Assembly: GCA_002923375.1 (NCBI GenBank)
Contig: BEIJ01000002.1
Location: 496,001 to 560,000 of the forward strand
Source: a bacterium HR33
GTDB lineage: Bacteria > Gemmatimonadota > Gemmatimonadetes > Gemmatimonadales > GWC2-71-9
Direction of reading: 5' to 3'
Length of the DNA: 64,000 nucleotides
Part shown: piece by piece, positions 52,983 to 61,167 of the stretch
Numbering within the stretch: the first letter of the stretch is position 1
Layout: every line of letters begins with the position of its first letter
Made by a program: the position numbers and the translations under genes
The notes under the pieces: generated by a model
Seen by the model: only the letters and a program-made list of their open reading frames with translations
Told to the model about the DNA's origin: nothing
Databases searched by the model: none

Positions 52983-53783
52983 TTACGGTACTCGGCTTTC
53001 GTCTCGAAGCAGCTTTACAATGGCCGGAAGAGCAAAGGCGTCGCGCACGTAGCGCGGCAGCAGTCGTCGCGGCTCCGTGCACACCCTCCAGAGCCACTCG
53101 AGACCTGTAGTCTGTAGAAATCGTGGCGCTCGTCTTTTCACGCCGGCGAAGAAATCGACCGCCGCCCCTACACACAGTACTACGGCGGCCGGGAAAAGTC
53201 GGGAAAAGGCTGTTGCCCAACGTTCCTGCGTTGGAAAGCCCAGGGCTACAAGCACTAGCTGTGGGCGGAAAGCGGCTACCGTCGCGGCCGCTCGATGCGC
53301 TTCTGGAGAAGCTGGGTTGAAAGGAAATGAGAGCTCCACTCCGAGGATTCTGTCCTCCTCAAGCCCCAGCTCTGCCAGTTTTCTACGAAACCGAGAGTGC
53401 GTTTGACGTGAGCCACCTACCAACGCGATTCTGGCTCCCAGGTTCGCTGTGACCGGCAGGAGGCGTGCCACGACGCCGGAACCCGTGACCCGACGTATGG
53501 GCAATCCCGTCAACGCTCTCGACAGCAGAACGATAGGGATGCCGTCGGGCAGCATAACGTCTGCCCCGAGGTACTGCCGGAGCAACCGAGGATCGTGACT
53601 TAGGCCCGCTAGATGATTCAAGTTCGGCGTAACTACGACGCCCCCTGCGCTCGCCTTGAGTCTGACGGCGGCGATTCTAACAAACGCGTCTTCCGATGTG
53701 TCTGCGATTGGGAGAGGCCCGACCATGACGCAGGGGATGCCCCACCGGTTCACGAAACGGAGCGGAGCGTCGGCGCTTAGCAT
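52983..53783 (-). CDS. WecG/TagA/CpsF family glycosyltransferase
   Basis: GT26 enzyme that adds the second sugar to a lipid-linked primer, 266 residues. Visible motifs are GGVVVTPNLNHLAGL, the substrate-binding LGADVMLPDGIPIVLLSR, RVTGSGVV, and LVLVALGFPTQERW. In the WecB/WecG pathway the donor is UDP-ManNAcA, and a wecB gene lies in the same cassette. The ATG overlaps the stop of the upstream GT4 gene by 7 bp. It is the last gene of the minus-strand cassette. Confidence 0.88.
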   Translation of the reverse strand: MLSADAPLRFVNRWGIPCVMVGPLPIADTSEDAFVRIAAVRLKASAGGVVVTPNLNHLAGLSHDPRLLRQYLGADVMLPDGIPIVLLSRALTGLPIRRVTGSGVVARLLPVTANLGARIALVGGSRQTHSRFRRKLAELGLEEDRILGVELSFPFNPASPEAHRAAATVAAFRPQLVLVALGFPTQERWATAFSRLFPAAVVLCVGAAVDFFAGVKRRAPRFLQTTGLEWLWRVCTEPRRLLPRYVRDAFALPAIVKLLRDESRVP

Positions 53784-55009
53784 ACGCCCAGAGCAGCCTT
53801 GTAGACGACGAGGTAGTCACGAGCCATACGCTCCAAGCCGAACCGGCGCCGACCCAGCTCGAATGCTCGCTGCCCGATGCGTGCTCGTAGCTCAGGGTCG
53901 CGGTAGAGACGCAGTAAGGTGTCGCACAGAGCATCGAGGTTGCCCGCTTCGAAGTAGAGCCCGGTTTCGCCGTGGTCAATTATTTCCCGATGACCACCCA
54001 CGTCGGAACACACAACGCACTTTGCTCGCTTAAACGCTTCGAGGGGCTTGAGTCCAGCAACGAGCTCCGTGACAGGCTCGCGACGTCTCGGTAAGACGAG
54101 AACGTCGATGCGCTGCCATACGCATTCCAGGTCGTCGCCTTCTAGGAAACCGTGAAAGGTCACATCGGAGTTGACTCCCAGATGTCTCGCGATGCTTTTA
54201 AGCGCGGTCTCTGCCGGGCCGGCTCCCACTACGTCTAGGTGTAGAGGGATCCCTACAGCCCGGAGTCTCGCAACGGCTGCGAGAAGCAGGTCTAGGCCCT
54301 CATAGCGGACGAGAGATCCAACGTAGCCCAGCCGTAGCATGTCCGGGTCGCCGCAAGGGGGGCTAGGTGGGACTGCAGGCCATTCGAGCGCGTTGTAGAT
54401 GACGGCACTCTGTCCGTCCTTCCGTGGCCTGTAGTGATCCTCGAGCCGGGCGGAGTTATATACGGTCCAGGTGGCTAAGTGCGAGGCAGCGTACTCCGCC
54501 AACCATGCGACTGCTCGCTGTGGCCACCTGGCAGGACCAGAGAGGGCTTCTACCTCCCATGCGGATCGCACTTCGTAGATGGTAGGGAGGCCCAAAACCT
54601 GGCCAGCGTATATAGCTGCCAAACCTGTGAAGAATGTGCCGTTCGCATGAAGGAGGTCAACATTCTCAGCGCGGGCAATGCTCACCACGGCTTTCGCAAA
54701 TGCGGGAAGGGCGGAGAGCTTTCTGAGCCGACCTAGCAACCCACCAGCGTCCTCAAAGCCGTAGCCCATCCCTAAGTGCGAGGTGCGGTAGACGCGGACG
54801 CTGTCGAGCATCTCGAGCCCCGCGGATCCGGCGGGCCGCTGGAACGGGCTGCTAACAACCACTACTTTGCAGCCGAACTGTCTGGTCGCTTTTATGACGT
54901 TGAGGGTCCGGAAAACGGCACCCCGCCGCGTGGGCCAAAACTGGTAAACCACATGCAGGACCTTCACGTTATGCTGTCCCCTCCGCATTTCGGCGTATAG
55001 CCGCGTCAC
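53777..55009 (-). CDS. GT4-family glycosyltransferase
   Basis: A 410-residue GT-B glycosyltransferase. The N-terminal domain begins VKVLHVVYQFWPTRRGAV; the C-terminal domain holds LRLGYVGSLVRYEGLDLLL and the donor-site REPVTELVAGLKPLEAFKRA (the E-x7-E region). It probably adds a sugar to the growing unit in the cytoplasm. GTG 55009 overlaps the wzy stop as GTGA; ATG 54988 or GTG 54967 (with GGAGGGG upstream) would give more typical N-termini. Confidence 0.88.
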   Translation of the reverse strand: MTRLYAEMRRGQHNVKVLHVVYQFWPTRRGAVFRTLNVIKATRQFGCKVVVVSSPFQRPAGSAGLEMLDSVRVYRTSHLGMGYGFEDAGGLLGRLRKLSALPAFAKAVVSIARAENVDLLHANGTFFTGLAAIYAGQVLGLPTIYEVRSAWEVEALSGPARWPQRAVAWLAEYAASHLATWTVYNSARLEDHYRPRKDGQSAVIYNALEWPAVPPSPPCGDPDMLRLGYVGSLVRYEGLDLLLAAVARLRAVGIPLHLDVVGAGPAETALKSIARHLGVNSDVTFHGFLEGDDLECVWQRIDVLVLPRRREPVTELVAGLKPLEAFKRAKCVVCSDVGGHREIIDHGETGLYFEAGNLDALCDTLLRLYRDPELRARIGQRAFELGRRRFGLERMARDYLVVYKAALGVC

Positions 55010-56301
55010 GCTCTCTGCAAACTCGCCCGAGTCGTTGATTCTATGACGCGAGGCGCGTAAAATAGTACTAGCAACGCTGCAGGAATTACAACGTAGCTGA
55101 TCTTGAGTATTCCGCGGTGGAACACATGTAGGATGAAGAGGAAAACGATCAAGTAAAGCGCTGCGCGATAGGCTCCTCCGCCGCGCATTGTCGGTGTGTA
55201 GACGACACCGACGACTGCTGCCATAATGGCTAATATAATCAGAGCGCCCAAAAAGCCGTAGTCGTGCGTCAACACACCCAGCGCACCCGCAGTTAGTCCC
55301 TCACCCGTGTAGACTCCAAACACGTGCGCTATAGTCACGCCGCCCGACTCCTGATAGCCGGGAAGGACTGTCCAGATGTCCGCGAAGAAAAGAGACCTCC
55401 CGTACCCCCCAGCTTTCCTTTCCGACAGCTGCTGCGTTAATGCGATAGATTCGCGTATTGCGATGTGGACGACGCCGACTATCGGTCCCAAGCTCTCGGC
55501 GCCGGCAGCTCGCAGCAGTGTATCGAGCTGGACCAAATGATGCGAGTGCTCTCTCCGGTACCACGCGAGGAGTGAAAGAACCCCTGCCGTGGCGGCGACA
55601 ACGACAGCGCCACGCCAGAGAGCCGCGGCCAGCCGCATGGACATGACGCGAACGCCGACGTAGGCGGCGAGAGCGATTATGATCCAGCCCCGGTAACCGG
55701 AGGCTCCTAGCAACAGGCCTAGTGTGGCGAGGGCGAAAACGCGACGTCTGGTGAAGCCGCTGGCGAGGCTCCGACCTAGAAGGAAGGCGTAGGGAATGAA
55801 CAGCGTTTCAATGAGAAATACGGCCTTCGGTGAGGTGTGGACAAAGGCGTTCGGGTCAATAAGCGGAGAGCGTCCACTCGCAAGCAGCCAGGTGGCGGTG
55901 AACACGCCCGGAAGAGCTGTAAGAACAATGACGCTGTGCGGGACACGGCGAGCGCGAGGTGCGCTGCGCCTAGGTCTGCTGACGGACGCTGCAAGCTCTG
56001 CCGCGATCGCCATGATGGCGACCGCCAACAAGAAGCGAGCCTGTGTGTAGGGAAAGATGAACCCGCGGTATGTGGACACGTTCATCGATCCCAAGAGGAC
56101 ATACAATCCGAGCGCTGCCCCTAGCGCGGGACCGGGACTTAACGGTCTTGACTCCCAAGTCTTAATTAGCATTAAAAGACACGCGGCAATCCAGAACACC
56201 AAGGCAAAGACGGGGGCGCCGGCCCTAACCACGACTAGGGCAGCTGAGCCCGCTGCTGTGAGCCCCAGCGCGTTCCGAAGGCTTGTCCGACTCAAAACCA
56301 A
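55006..56301 (-). CDS. O-antigen/exopolysaccharide polymerase-like membrane protein (Wzy type)
   Basis: A 431-residue protein with about ten to twelve hydrophobic segments and a large external loop (about 225-320) with RESIALTQQLSERKAGGYGR. Wzy proteins share topology rather than sequence. The assignment rests on this topology, the gene's place between transferases and the flippase, and the absence of another polymerase candidate. The TTG start at 56301 overlaps the methyltransferase stop; TTG 56295 is an alternative. Confidence 0.75.
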   Translation of the reverse strand: MVLSRTSLRNALGLTAAGSAALVVVRAGAPVFALVFWIAACLLMLIKTWESRPLSPGPALGAALGLYVLLGSMNVSTYRGFIFPYTQARFLLAVAIMAIAAELAASVSRPRRSAPRARRVPHSVIVLTALPGVFTATWLLASGRSPLIDPNAFVHTSPKAVFLIETLFIPYAFLLGRSLASGFTRRRVFALATLGLLLGASGYRGWIIIALAAYVGVRVMSMRLAAALWRGAVVVAATAGVLSLLAWYRREHSHHLVQLDTLLRAAGAESLGPIVGVVHIAIRESIALTQQLSERKAGGYGRSLFFADIWTVLPGYQESGGVTIAHVFGVYTGEGLTAGALGVLTHDYGFLGALIILAIMAAVVGVVYTPTMRGGGAYRAALYLIVFLFILHVFHRGILKISYVVIPAALLVLFYAPRVIESTTRASLQRA

Positions 56302-56924
56302 AAGAAGCTAGTAGTTTTTGTGGGCACTTCGCTCGTAGGACCAACGGTTGCCTCGGACCTTTTGGCGATGGCGGAAAGAGCGAGAGCGCCGCAGCGGTAC
56401 CATGGCCTGTTCGTGTCATCGAATACGACAACTTTCGGTGGCCGGTCCCATTGCTTCACCTGTTCCACCAGAGCAAAGGCGCATCGGTTTCGCCACCGTC
56501 CGTCAATCATTACTATGTCAGGCGTGTGCCTTAAAGCCGAGACCGCGCCCACATACGCGTCTCTTTCCTCCCGGAGCCAGACCTGGACGTGGCCGAGTAC
56601 GTTCTTCTTAACTTGCTCGGCCCACCAAGGGTCATGCTCCACAGAGACCACCGTACAGCCACGCTCAGAGAACCAGCGGGTAGAAGCGCCCGCGCCCCAT
56701 TCGAACACGGTGAAACCTTCCTTAACGAATTCTCTCAAGATGGCTCGCGCTTGCGTCGTGACCCAAGGCTCGCAACCAGGTCGGAGGGGCGGAAGGCTTC
56801 GCTCCCGCGCCCACTGGAACATGCCATCCAGTTCCGGATCCGTGAGAATGAGGAGGGCCAGCCGGAGGTTGCGTGGTCTTGCTAGACGCCAGAGACGTCG
56901 GATTCGCTCTGCTCGCTTCGCCAT
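56292..56924 (-). CDS. Class I SAM-dependent methyltransferase-like protein
   Basis: About 210 residues. A motif I-like segment FTVFEWGAGASTRWFSERGC and the following VVSVEHDPWWAEQVKK fit the S-adenosylmethionine-binding Rossmann fold. Later parts are DIVMIDGRWRNRCAFALVEQ and VVVFDDTNRPWY. It may modify a sugar of the repeat unit; the substrate is unknown. The N-terminus is uncertain: ATG 56924 is used here, ATG 56978 is also in frame, and both overlap the wzx end. Confidence 0.75.
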   Translation of the reverse strand: MAKRAERIRRLWRLARPRNLRLALLILTDPELDGMFQWARERSLPPLRPGCEPWVTTQARAILREFVKEGFTVFEWGAGASTRWFSERGCTVVSVEHDPWWAEQVKKNVLGHVQVWLREERDAYVGAVSALRHTPDIVMIDGRWRNRCAFALVEQVKQWDRPPKVVVFDDTNRPWYRCGALALSAIAKRSEATVGPTSEVPTKTTSFFWF

Positions 56925-58192
56925 ACTTCGCCGCTTCGTTCGCTTAGGGCCCTTCTTGCGAGCATCGTCCAGATGCATAGGCGGAGAACGAACGCTGTAG
57001 CAACACCCAACGCCAAGCCATAGGGGCCCAGCTGCGCGCAGGCAAAAGTTATAATCGCGGCGCCGAGCGTGGCAAGGAGCCCGAGACCTAGCGTAATCCG
57101 TAGCAAGATGGCTCGACCGGTCCCGCCAATGAGAGCTGAGGCCACCGCATATGGCGCACGGAGGCTGTGTGCTAGCGCCAGTAAGGTGAAAAGTAGCGGG
57201 GCGTACTGGGAGTGGTCTATGATATGCGGGCCGAGAATACGGTAGCATAAGATCAAGCCGAATGTCCCTGCTAAGCCTAGCGCAACAGAAATCTTGCTTT
57301 CTGTTACGAACAATGGGCGGAGCCGATGCCCAGATTGGGCGAATCTGGGCATCAGAGAAAAGCTTATCACGGTCTGTAGCAGACCAAATGCACCGGACGC
57401 GAGCGCAGCGTTAAGGAGGTAAGCAGACGCCGCTCCGAGCTCAAATCTTGCAACAGCAATCCAGCGATCGATCGAAAGAGCGACCAGCGAGGAACCAGAA
57501 GTGGCCGCGAGCATCAGGCCATGAAGAAGTTGAGGTGGGGAGTATGCGCCCGGGTAGAAACATAGCGGCCGAATGCGGGTGAGGATAAATGGGAGTGGCG
57601 AAACCGCGAGTAGGACAACGGCATAGAACCCGTTTGTGGCATCGTCGTGTCCAAGTCGCACTAACACGACAAGAGTCACAGTGAAGACGATCCGCCAGCC
57701 TACTAGACTGACGGCGGCGTGGGAGTAGAATCCTAACGTTCTGTATACCGCGGACTTCAGTACACTTGCAACTAGGCCGGCACCGTATGCCGCTCCGAGC
57801 ACCGCTCCTATCCAGCGTTTTCCTGAGTAGTGGGGAAGGACCCCCCACCAGATAGCACCTCCAAGGACTGCACCAACTGTGACTGAGACCACAAGGAGCG
57901 TTGGCCAGGAAACAGAGCCATGACGCTGAGCAGTGGACGGCGACGGGATGCGCATCACTACCTGGTCTAAGCCGAGAGCGCCGAACGATTGCAGGTATCC
58001 GCCCGCGACCAACAACAGGGCCACGGCGTTAAACGTGTGCGTGTCTGCAACGTGACCAAAAAGGATTAAGGCTAACGAGGGCGCGACGCTGCCGATCGCA
58101 AGTGTGAAGCGATGCGGCGAACGAAGCCATTTAGCGCTGGCGACAATCACGGCTAGGCCAGGCCTTACAATTTTGTTTGTGTTGCTCGCCAT
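56882..58192 (-). CDS. Polysaccharide flippase-like membrane protein (Wzx type)
   Basis: A 436-residue protein with about twelve membrane helices, consistent with the MOP/PST flippases that move lipid-linked repeat units across the inner membrane. Readable segments are GGYLQSFGALGLDQVVMRIP near helix 2-3 and LDQVV-type charged positions typical of this family. ATG 58192 is chosen; a GTG at 58282 would add 30 residues lacking family character. Base composition is lower in GC than the housekeeping region. Confidence 0.78.
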   Translation of the reverse strand: MASNTNKIVRPGLAVIVASAKWLRSPHRFTLAIGSVAPSLALILFGHVADTHTFNAVALLLVAGGYLQSFGALGLDQVVMRIPSPSTAQRHGSVSWPTLLVVSVTVGAVLGGAIWWGVLPHYSGKRWIGAVLGAAYGAGLVASVLKSAVYRTLGFYSHAAVSLVGWRIVFTVTLVVLVRLGHDDATNGFYAVVLLAVSPLPFILTRIRPLCFYPGAYSPPQLLHGLMLAATSGSSLVALSIDRWIAVARFELGAASAYLLNAALASGAFGLLQTVISFSLMPRFAQSGHRLRPLFVTESKISVALGLAGTFGLILCYRILGPHIIDHSQYAPLLFTLLALAHSLRAPYAVASALIGGTGRAILLRITLGLGLLATLGAAIITFACAQLGPYGLALGVATAFVLRLCIWTMLARRALSERSGEVWRSEQSESDVSGV

Positions 58193-58261
58193 TTCCGCGA
58201 GAACGCCGCAAAGATTTGGGAGTTGCCCCACAGCCGAGGACTCGCGCCTAGCGGCCACCTG

Positions 58262-58578
58262 GTTGTCACCGAACGGTTCCACACTCTACCCCCCGCGTTC
58301 GCGACCGACACCCGCAGCTGTGCCGACCCGGGCTGTTCCACCGCCAGCTCCACCCCCGGCTCTTCGATCTTCCGAGCCACGCGGTTTTTCAAGCCCGGCT
58401 TCCGCAGCGTGAGTTTCTGCAGCGCCTCTCCTCCCCTCTCCTACTAGCTCCTTGAAGCGGCGGTAGAAGCTGTCCCGCTGTGCCCCATCATCCGAGGCGT
58501 CTTGGACACGTTCCCCAACTGCTTCGCCAGCTCCAGGAGCCCCACCTTGCTCCGGATGATCTTCTGGCTCGTCGTCAT
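58262..58578 (-). pseudogene. Degenerate IS481-family transposase fragment
   Basis: From ATG 58578 the sequence reads MTTSQKIIRSKVGLLELAKQ and LGNV, the start of IS481-type transposases. It then changes frame to DSFYRRFKELV, and again to ALQKLTLRKPGLKNRVARKI followed by ELAVEQPGSAQLRVS. Three frames and loss of the catalytic DDE domain show a decayed element. No terminal repeats were recognised. It lies between wzx and wecB, inside the cassette. Confidence 0.8.
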
Positions 58579-58654
58579 CGCCGTCCTGGCTCCTGACTCC
58601 CGCTCCCGCGGGTCTCGGACGCCCAGGACCCTGACCTACTTCTCAGATTAAGAC

Positions 58655-59752
58655 TTAGCCACCGCAGTTAACAAGAACACGTGCGATGCGCTCGGCTGCT
58701 CGGCCGTCCCATAGCTCCGGAAGACGCTGACAGGGTCCGGACCCGTTCTCCCACAACGCGAGGGCGGACCTGACCGCTTCCTTGATGGCCTCCGGAGCCA
58801 GCGCCACGAGTCGGTTAGTGCCTTCTGCGACGGTGACTGGCCGCTCGGTGTTGGGTCGTAGGGTCAAACACGGCACGCCCAGCGCGGTCGTTTCCTCCTG
58901 CACGCCCCCTGAGTCGGTCAACACCACCCCTGCTTGGTCGAGAAGGCTCAGAAAGTCCAAGTAACCCAGCGGCTCCACGCACCGGATCGAGCGTGGTAGA
59001 GATTGGATGCCAAACTCCTCAAGTCTTCGCCGGGTTCGCGGATGGATCGGAAAGACGACGGGTACTTGGCTAGCGATGCCCTGAATCGCGTGCAACAGCA
59101 ACTCTAGCGCCGCCTTCGAGTCAACGTTCGAAGGCCGATGTAGGGTTACCACCGCGTAGCGTCGAGGCGTTAAGCCCAGTCTGCAGTGCAGCTGCCGCTG
59201 CCGAGCGCGGGGAAGGTACCGGAAAAGAGTGTCTATCATGACGTTTCCAACGAAGTGAATTCGCTCGGGAGGAATGCCTTCTCGGAGGAGATTCTCGTTC
59301 GCACTACGTTCCGTGGTAAAGAGGAGATCCGACAGCCGATCCGTGACCACCCGGTTGATCTCTTCCGGCATCGACCAGTCGAAGGACCGCAACCCCGCCT
59401 CCACATGTGCGACGCGCACCCCGAGCTTTGCGGCCACAAGCGCGCAAGCAACGGTTGAGTTGACATCGCCAACAACGACGACGATGTCAGGTTTCCATTC
59501 GACGCAGACCGGCTCGAAGGCCATCATGATGCGCGCGGTCTGGACGGCCTGTGAGGCCGATCCGACTCCAAGCTCGATATCTGGTGTCGGGATATCCAGC
59601 TCCTCAAAAAATACGCGGGACAGCGTCTCGTCGTAGTGCTGGCCAGTGTGAACAAGTTTCTGTACGACATCGGAGTGCTTGTTTAGCTCGCGAATGATTG
59701 GCGAAATCTTCACGAAGTTCGGCCGAGCGCCCACGACGTGGACGATCTTCAT
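58655..59752 (-). CDS. wecB: UDP-N-acetylglucosamine 2-epimerase (non-hydrolysing)
   Basis: Makes UDP-ManNAc from UDP-GlcNAc. The 365 residues begin MKIVHVVGARPNFVKISPII and include HTGQHYDETLSRVFF, VEAGLRSFDWSMPEEINRVV, DRLSDLLFTTE and LTDSGGVQEETTALGVPCLT, all strongly conserved. ATG 59752 has GAGGGG 9 nt upstream. It supplies the substrate that a WecG-type transferase needs after oxidation, but no wecC-like dehydrogenase is present in the window. Confidence 0.95.
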   Translation of the reverse strand: MKIVHVVGARPNFVKISPIIRELNKHSDVVQKLVHTGQHYDETLSRVFFEELDIPTPDIELGVGSASQAVQTARIMMAFEPVCVEWKPDIVVVVGDVNSTVACALVAAKLGVRVAHVEAGLRSFDWSMPEEINRVVTDRLSDLLFTTERSANENLLREGIPPERIHFVGNVMIDTLFRYLPRARQRQLHCRLGLTPRRYAVVTLHRPSNVDSKAALELLLHAIQGIASQVPVVFPIHPRTRRRLEEFGIQSLPRSIRCVEPLGYLDFLSLLDQAGVVLTDSGGVQEETTALGVPCLTLRPNTERPVTVAEGTNRLVALAPEAIKEAVRSALALWENGSGPCQRLPELWDGRAAERIARVLVNCGG

Positions 59753-59779
59753 CGCTGACATCCCCTCGATGCACACGCC

Positions 59780-60694
59780 TTAAGCAGGCCGTTCCTTCAC
59801 GCGGAAAGTTCGGGCTGCGCCGTGGCCCTTTAGGACGGCCGGTACGGTTCTGAATAGGATTTGCAGCTCGGTCAGGACTGACCAGCGAAAGATGTAGTCG
59901 AGGTCTAACTGCACGACTTGGTCGAATGGCAGAATCGAGCTTCGCCCGCTAACCTGCCATCGACCGGTAATGCCGGGGCGTACAGCCAACCGCAGAAACT
60001 CGGGGCCGTGGTAGTGCTCGACCTCTTCGGGCACTGGAGGCCGCGGCCCGACCAGCGACATCTCGCCGCGGAGCACGTTCACCAGCTGCGGTAGCTCGTC
60101 GAGGCTCGTACGACGGAGCCATCGGCCGACCCGGGTGACCCGCGGATCGTCGGGCAGCTTGAACAACCGGGGACCCCGGTACGGGTTCGCACCGATGAAC
60201 TGCACCTTCTCCCGGTCCGCGTCGGGCTTCATGGTGCGGAACTTGAGGATCGTGAACGGCCGGCCGAGGTGGTCGAGCCGGACCTGGCGGAACAGCACGG
60301 GCCCGCCGGACTCGAGCCTGATCGCGAGCGCGATGAGCAGCCAGAGGGGCGCGGAGATGATGAGGCCGAGGCTCGCCGCCACGACGTCCACGAGCCGCTT
60401 CACCCTGACGCGCCACGCGGGCCACACCTGTTCGCTTCCCACCTGCCGCCGGATCTCGGCGTGCACCCGGGCGGTCAGCGCCTCCTGCGTCGCGTCGGCG
60501 TTTCGCGGCTGTTCGTCACGCTGCCTAGCGTCGGGGTCGTGAACCCACGCGAGAGCGACCCGACCGAGCTCCTCGACCCTACCGACGTTCTCTCGTCCCC
60601 TCATCCTCGCCCTCACCCATTCCACGAGAGCCGATCCGTTGGTCGAGCCGTCCGCGCGGTCATGCGAGGGACGCCGGGAGCCCTGTGCAGGCAT
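59780..60694 (-). CDS. Undecaprenyl-phosphate sugar transferase (WcaJ/EpsL type)
   Basis: First gene of the minus-strand cassette. About 304 residues: a hydrophilic N-terminus (1-100), one membrane segment (LVDVVAASLGLIISAPLWLL) and the catalytic domain with [47 protein letters not shown] and the closing ILFRTVPAVLKGHGA. The full WbaP N-terminal membrane domain is missing, so it is the short type. ATG 60694 with AGGGGAG upstream is preferred to ATG 60715. It is separate from the initiating transferase at 49854. Confidence 0.92.
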   Translation of the reverse strand: MPAQGSRRPSHDRADGSTNGSALVEWVRARMRGRENVGRVEELGRVALAWVHDPDARQRDEQPRNADATQEALTARVHAEIRRQVGSEQVWPAWRVRVKRLVDVVAASLGLIISAPLWLLIALAIRLESGGPVLFRQVRLDHLGRPFTILKFRTMKPDADREKVQFIGANPYRGPRLFKLPDDPRVTRVGRWLRRTSLDELPQLVNVLRGEMSLVGPRPPVPEEVEHYHGPEFLRLAVRPGITGRWQVSGRSSILPFDQVVQLDLDYIFRWSVLTELQILFRTVPAVLKGHGAARTFRVKERPA

Positions 60695-60853
60695 GATGCT
60701 CCCCTCTCCCATCATCTGCTGCGCCGATGACGCGGCCCTGATGCGCGCGGGGGTTTCACCCGAAGGGCCACCGACGCTAGCCGGAAAGGTTGCAGACGCC
60801 GTGGCTCCGCCGAACCAGCTGAACCTCCTCGGGCCTCAGGACCGCGCAGGGCT

Positions 60854-60878
60854 CGTGCCGGGGCTGGACGCCGGCACG
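60854..60878 (-). promoter_or_regulatory. Leader hairpin of the minus-strand cassette
   Basis: CGTGCCGG and CCGGCACG form a perfect 8-bp stem with a 9-nt loop, about 45-70 nt into the predicted transcript. It has no resemblance I can name to a known riboswitch. Confidence 0.5.
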
Positions 60879-60927
60879 GGCAGGCGACGACCGCCTTTGA
60901 AAACGCGCTCGTGACATAAGCGTCCCA

Positions 60928-60955
60928 AGCATAACCACGACTGAACCTTTGTCAA
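60928..60955 (-). promoter_or_regulatory. Sigma-70 type promoter of the minus-strand cassette
   Basis: Read on the minus strand: consensus TTGACA (60950-60955), 16-bp spacer, TATGCT (60928-60933). Transcription would start near 60921. Confidence 0.7.
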
Positions 60956-61131
60956 GTCACCGCATGTCCCGTCGCCAGCTGCGGATGGCTCGCCCTTGCC
61001 GTCAAATGTTTTCAAGGGGCGCGGGGATCTAGCGCAACCCGGGGAGCCGCGGCGCGCGCGAGCCGGTGGAACCAGCCGCTCGCATCAGTCGGCAAGAAAA
61101 AGCGCGGAGGGCTCCGGGTCACAGCCTCCTC

Positions 61132-61161
61132 TTGTCACCCGCGGAGGGAACAGGCTAAACT
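61132..61161 (+). promoter_or_regulatory. Promoter placing the transcript start at the wzz ATG
   Basis: TTGTCA (61132-61137), 18-bp spacer, TAAACT (61156-61161). Six nucleotides separate the -10 box from the ATG, so the mRNA should be leaderless; no ribosome site is present. Confidence 0.6.
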
Positions 61162-61167
61162 CCGCGC

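Larger units (their letters stand above)
60695..61167. other. Divergent regulatory region between sugar transferase and wzz
   Basis: 473 bp without a gene. It holds a leftward and a rightward promoter and, in the leftward transcript, a leader of about 227 nt with a strong hairpin. Confidence 0.7.

Noticed and set aside
60695-60921. c-di-GMP or cobalamin riboswitch in the cassette leader
   Set aside because: Short matches were seen, but the conserved core strings of those riboswitches are absent.
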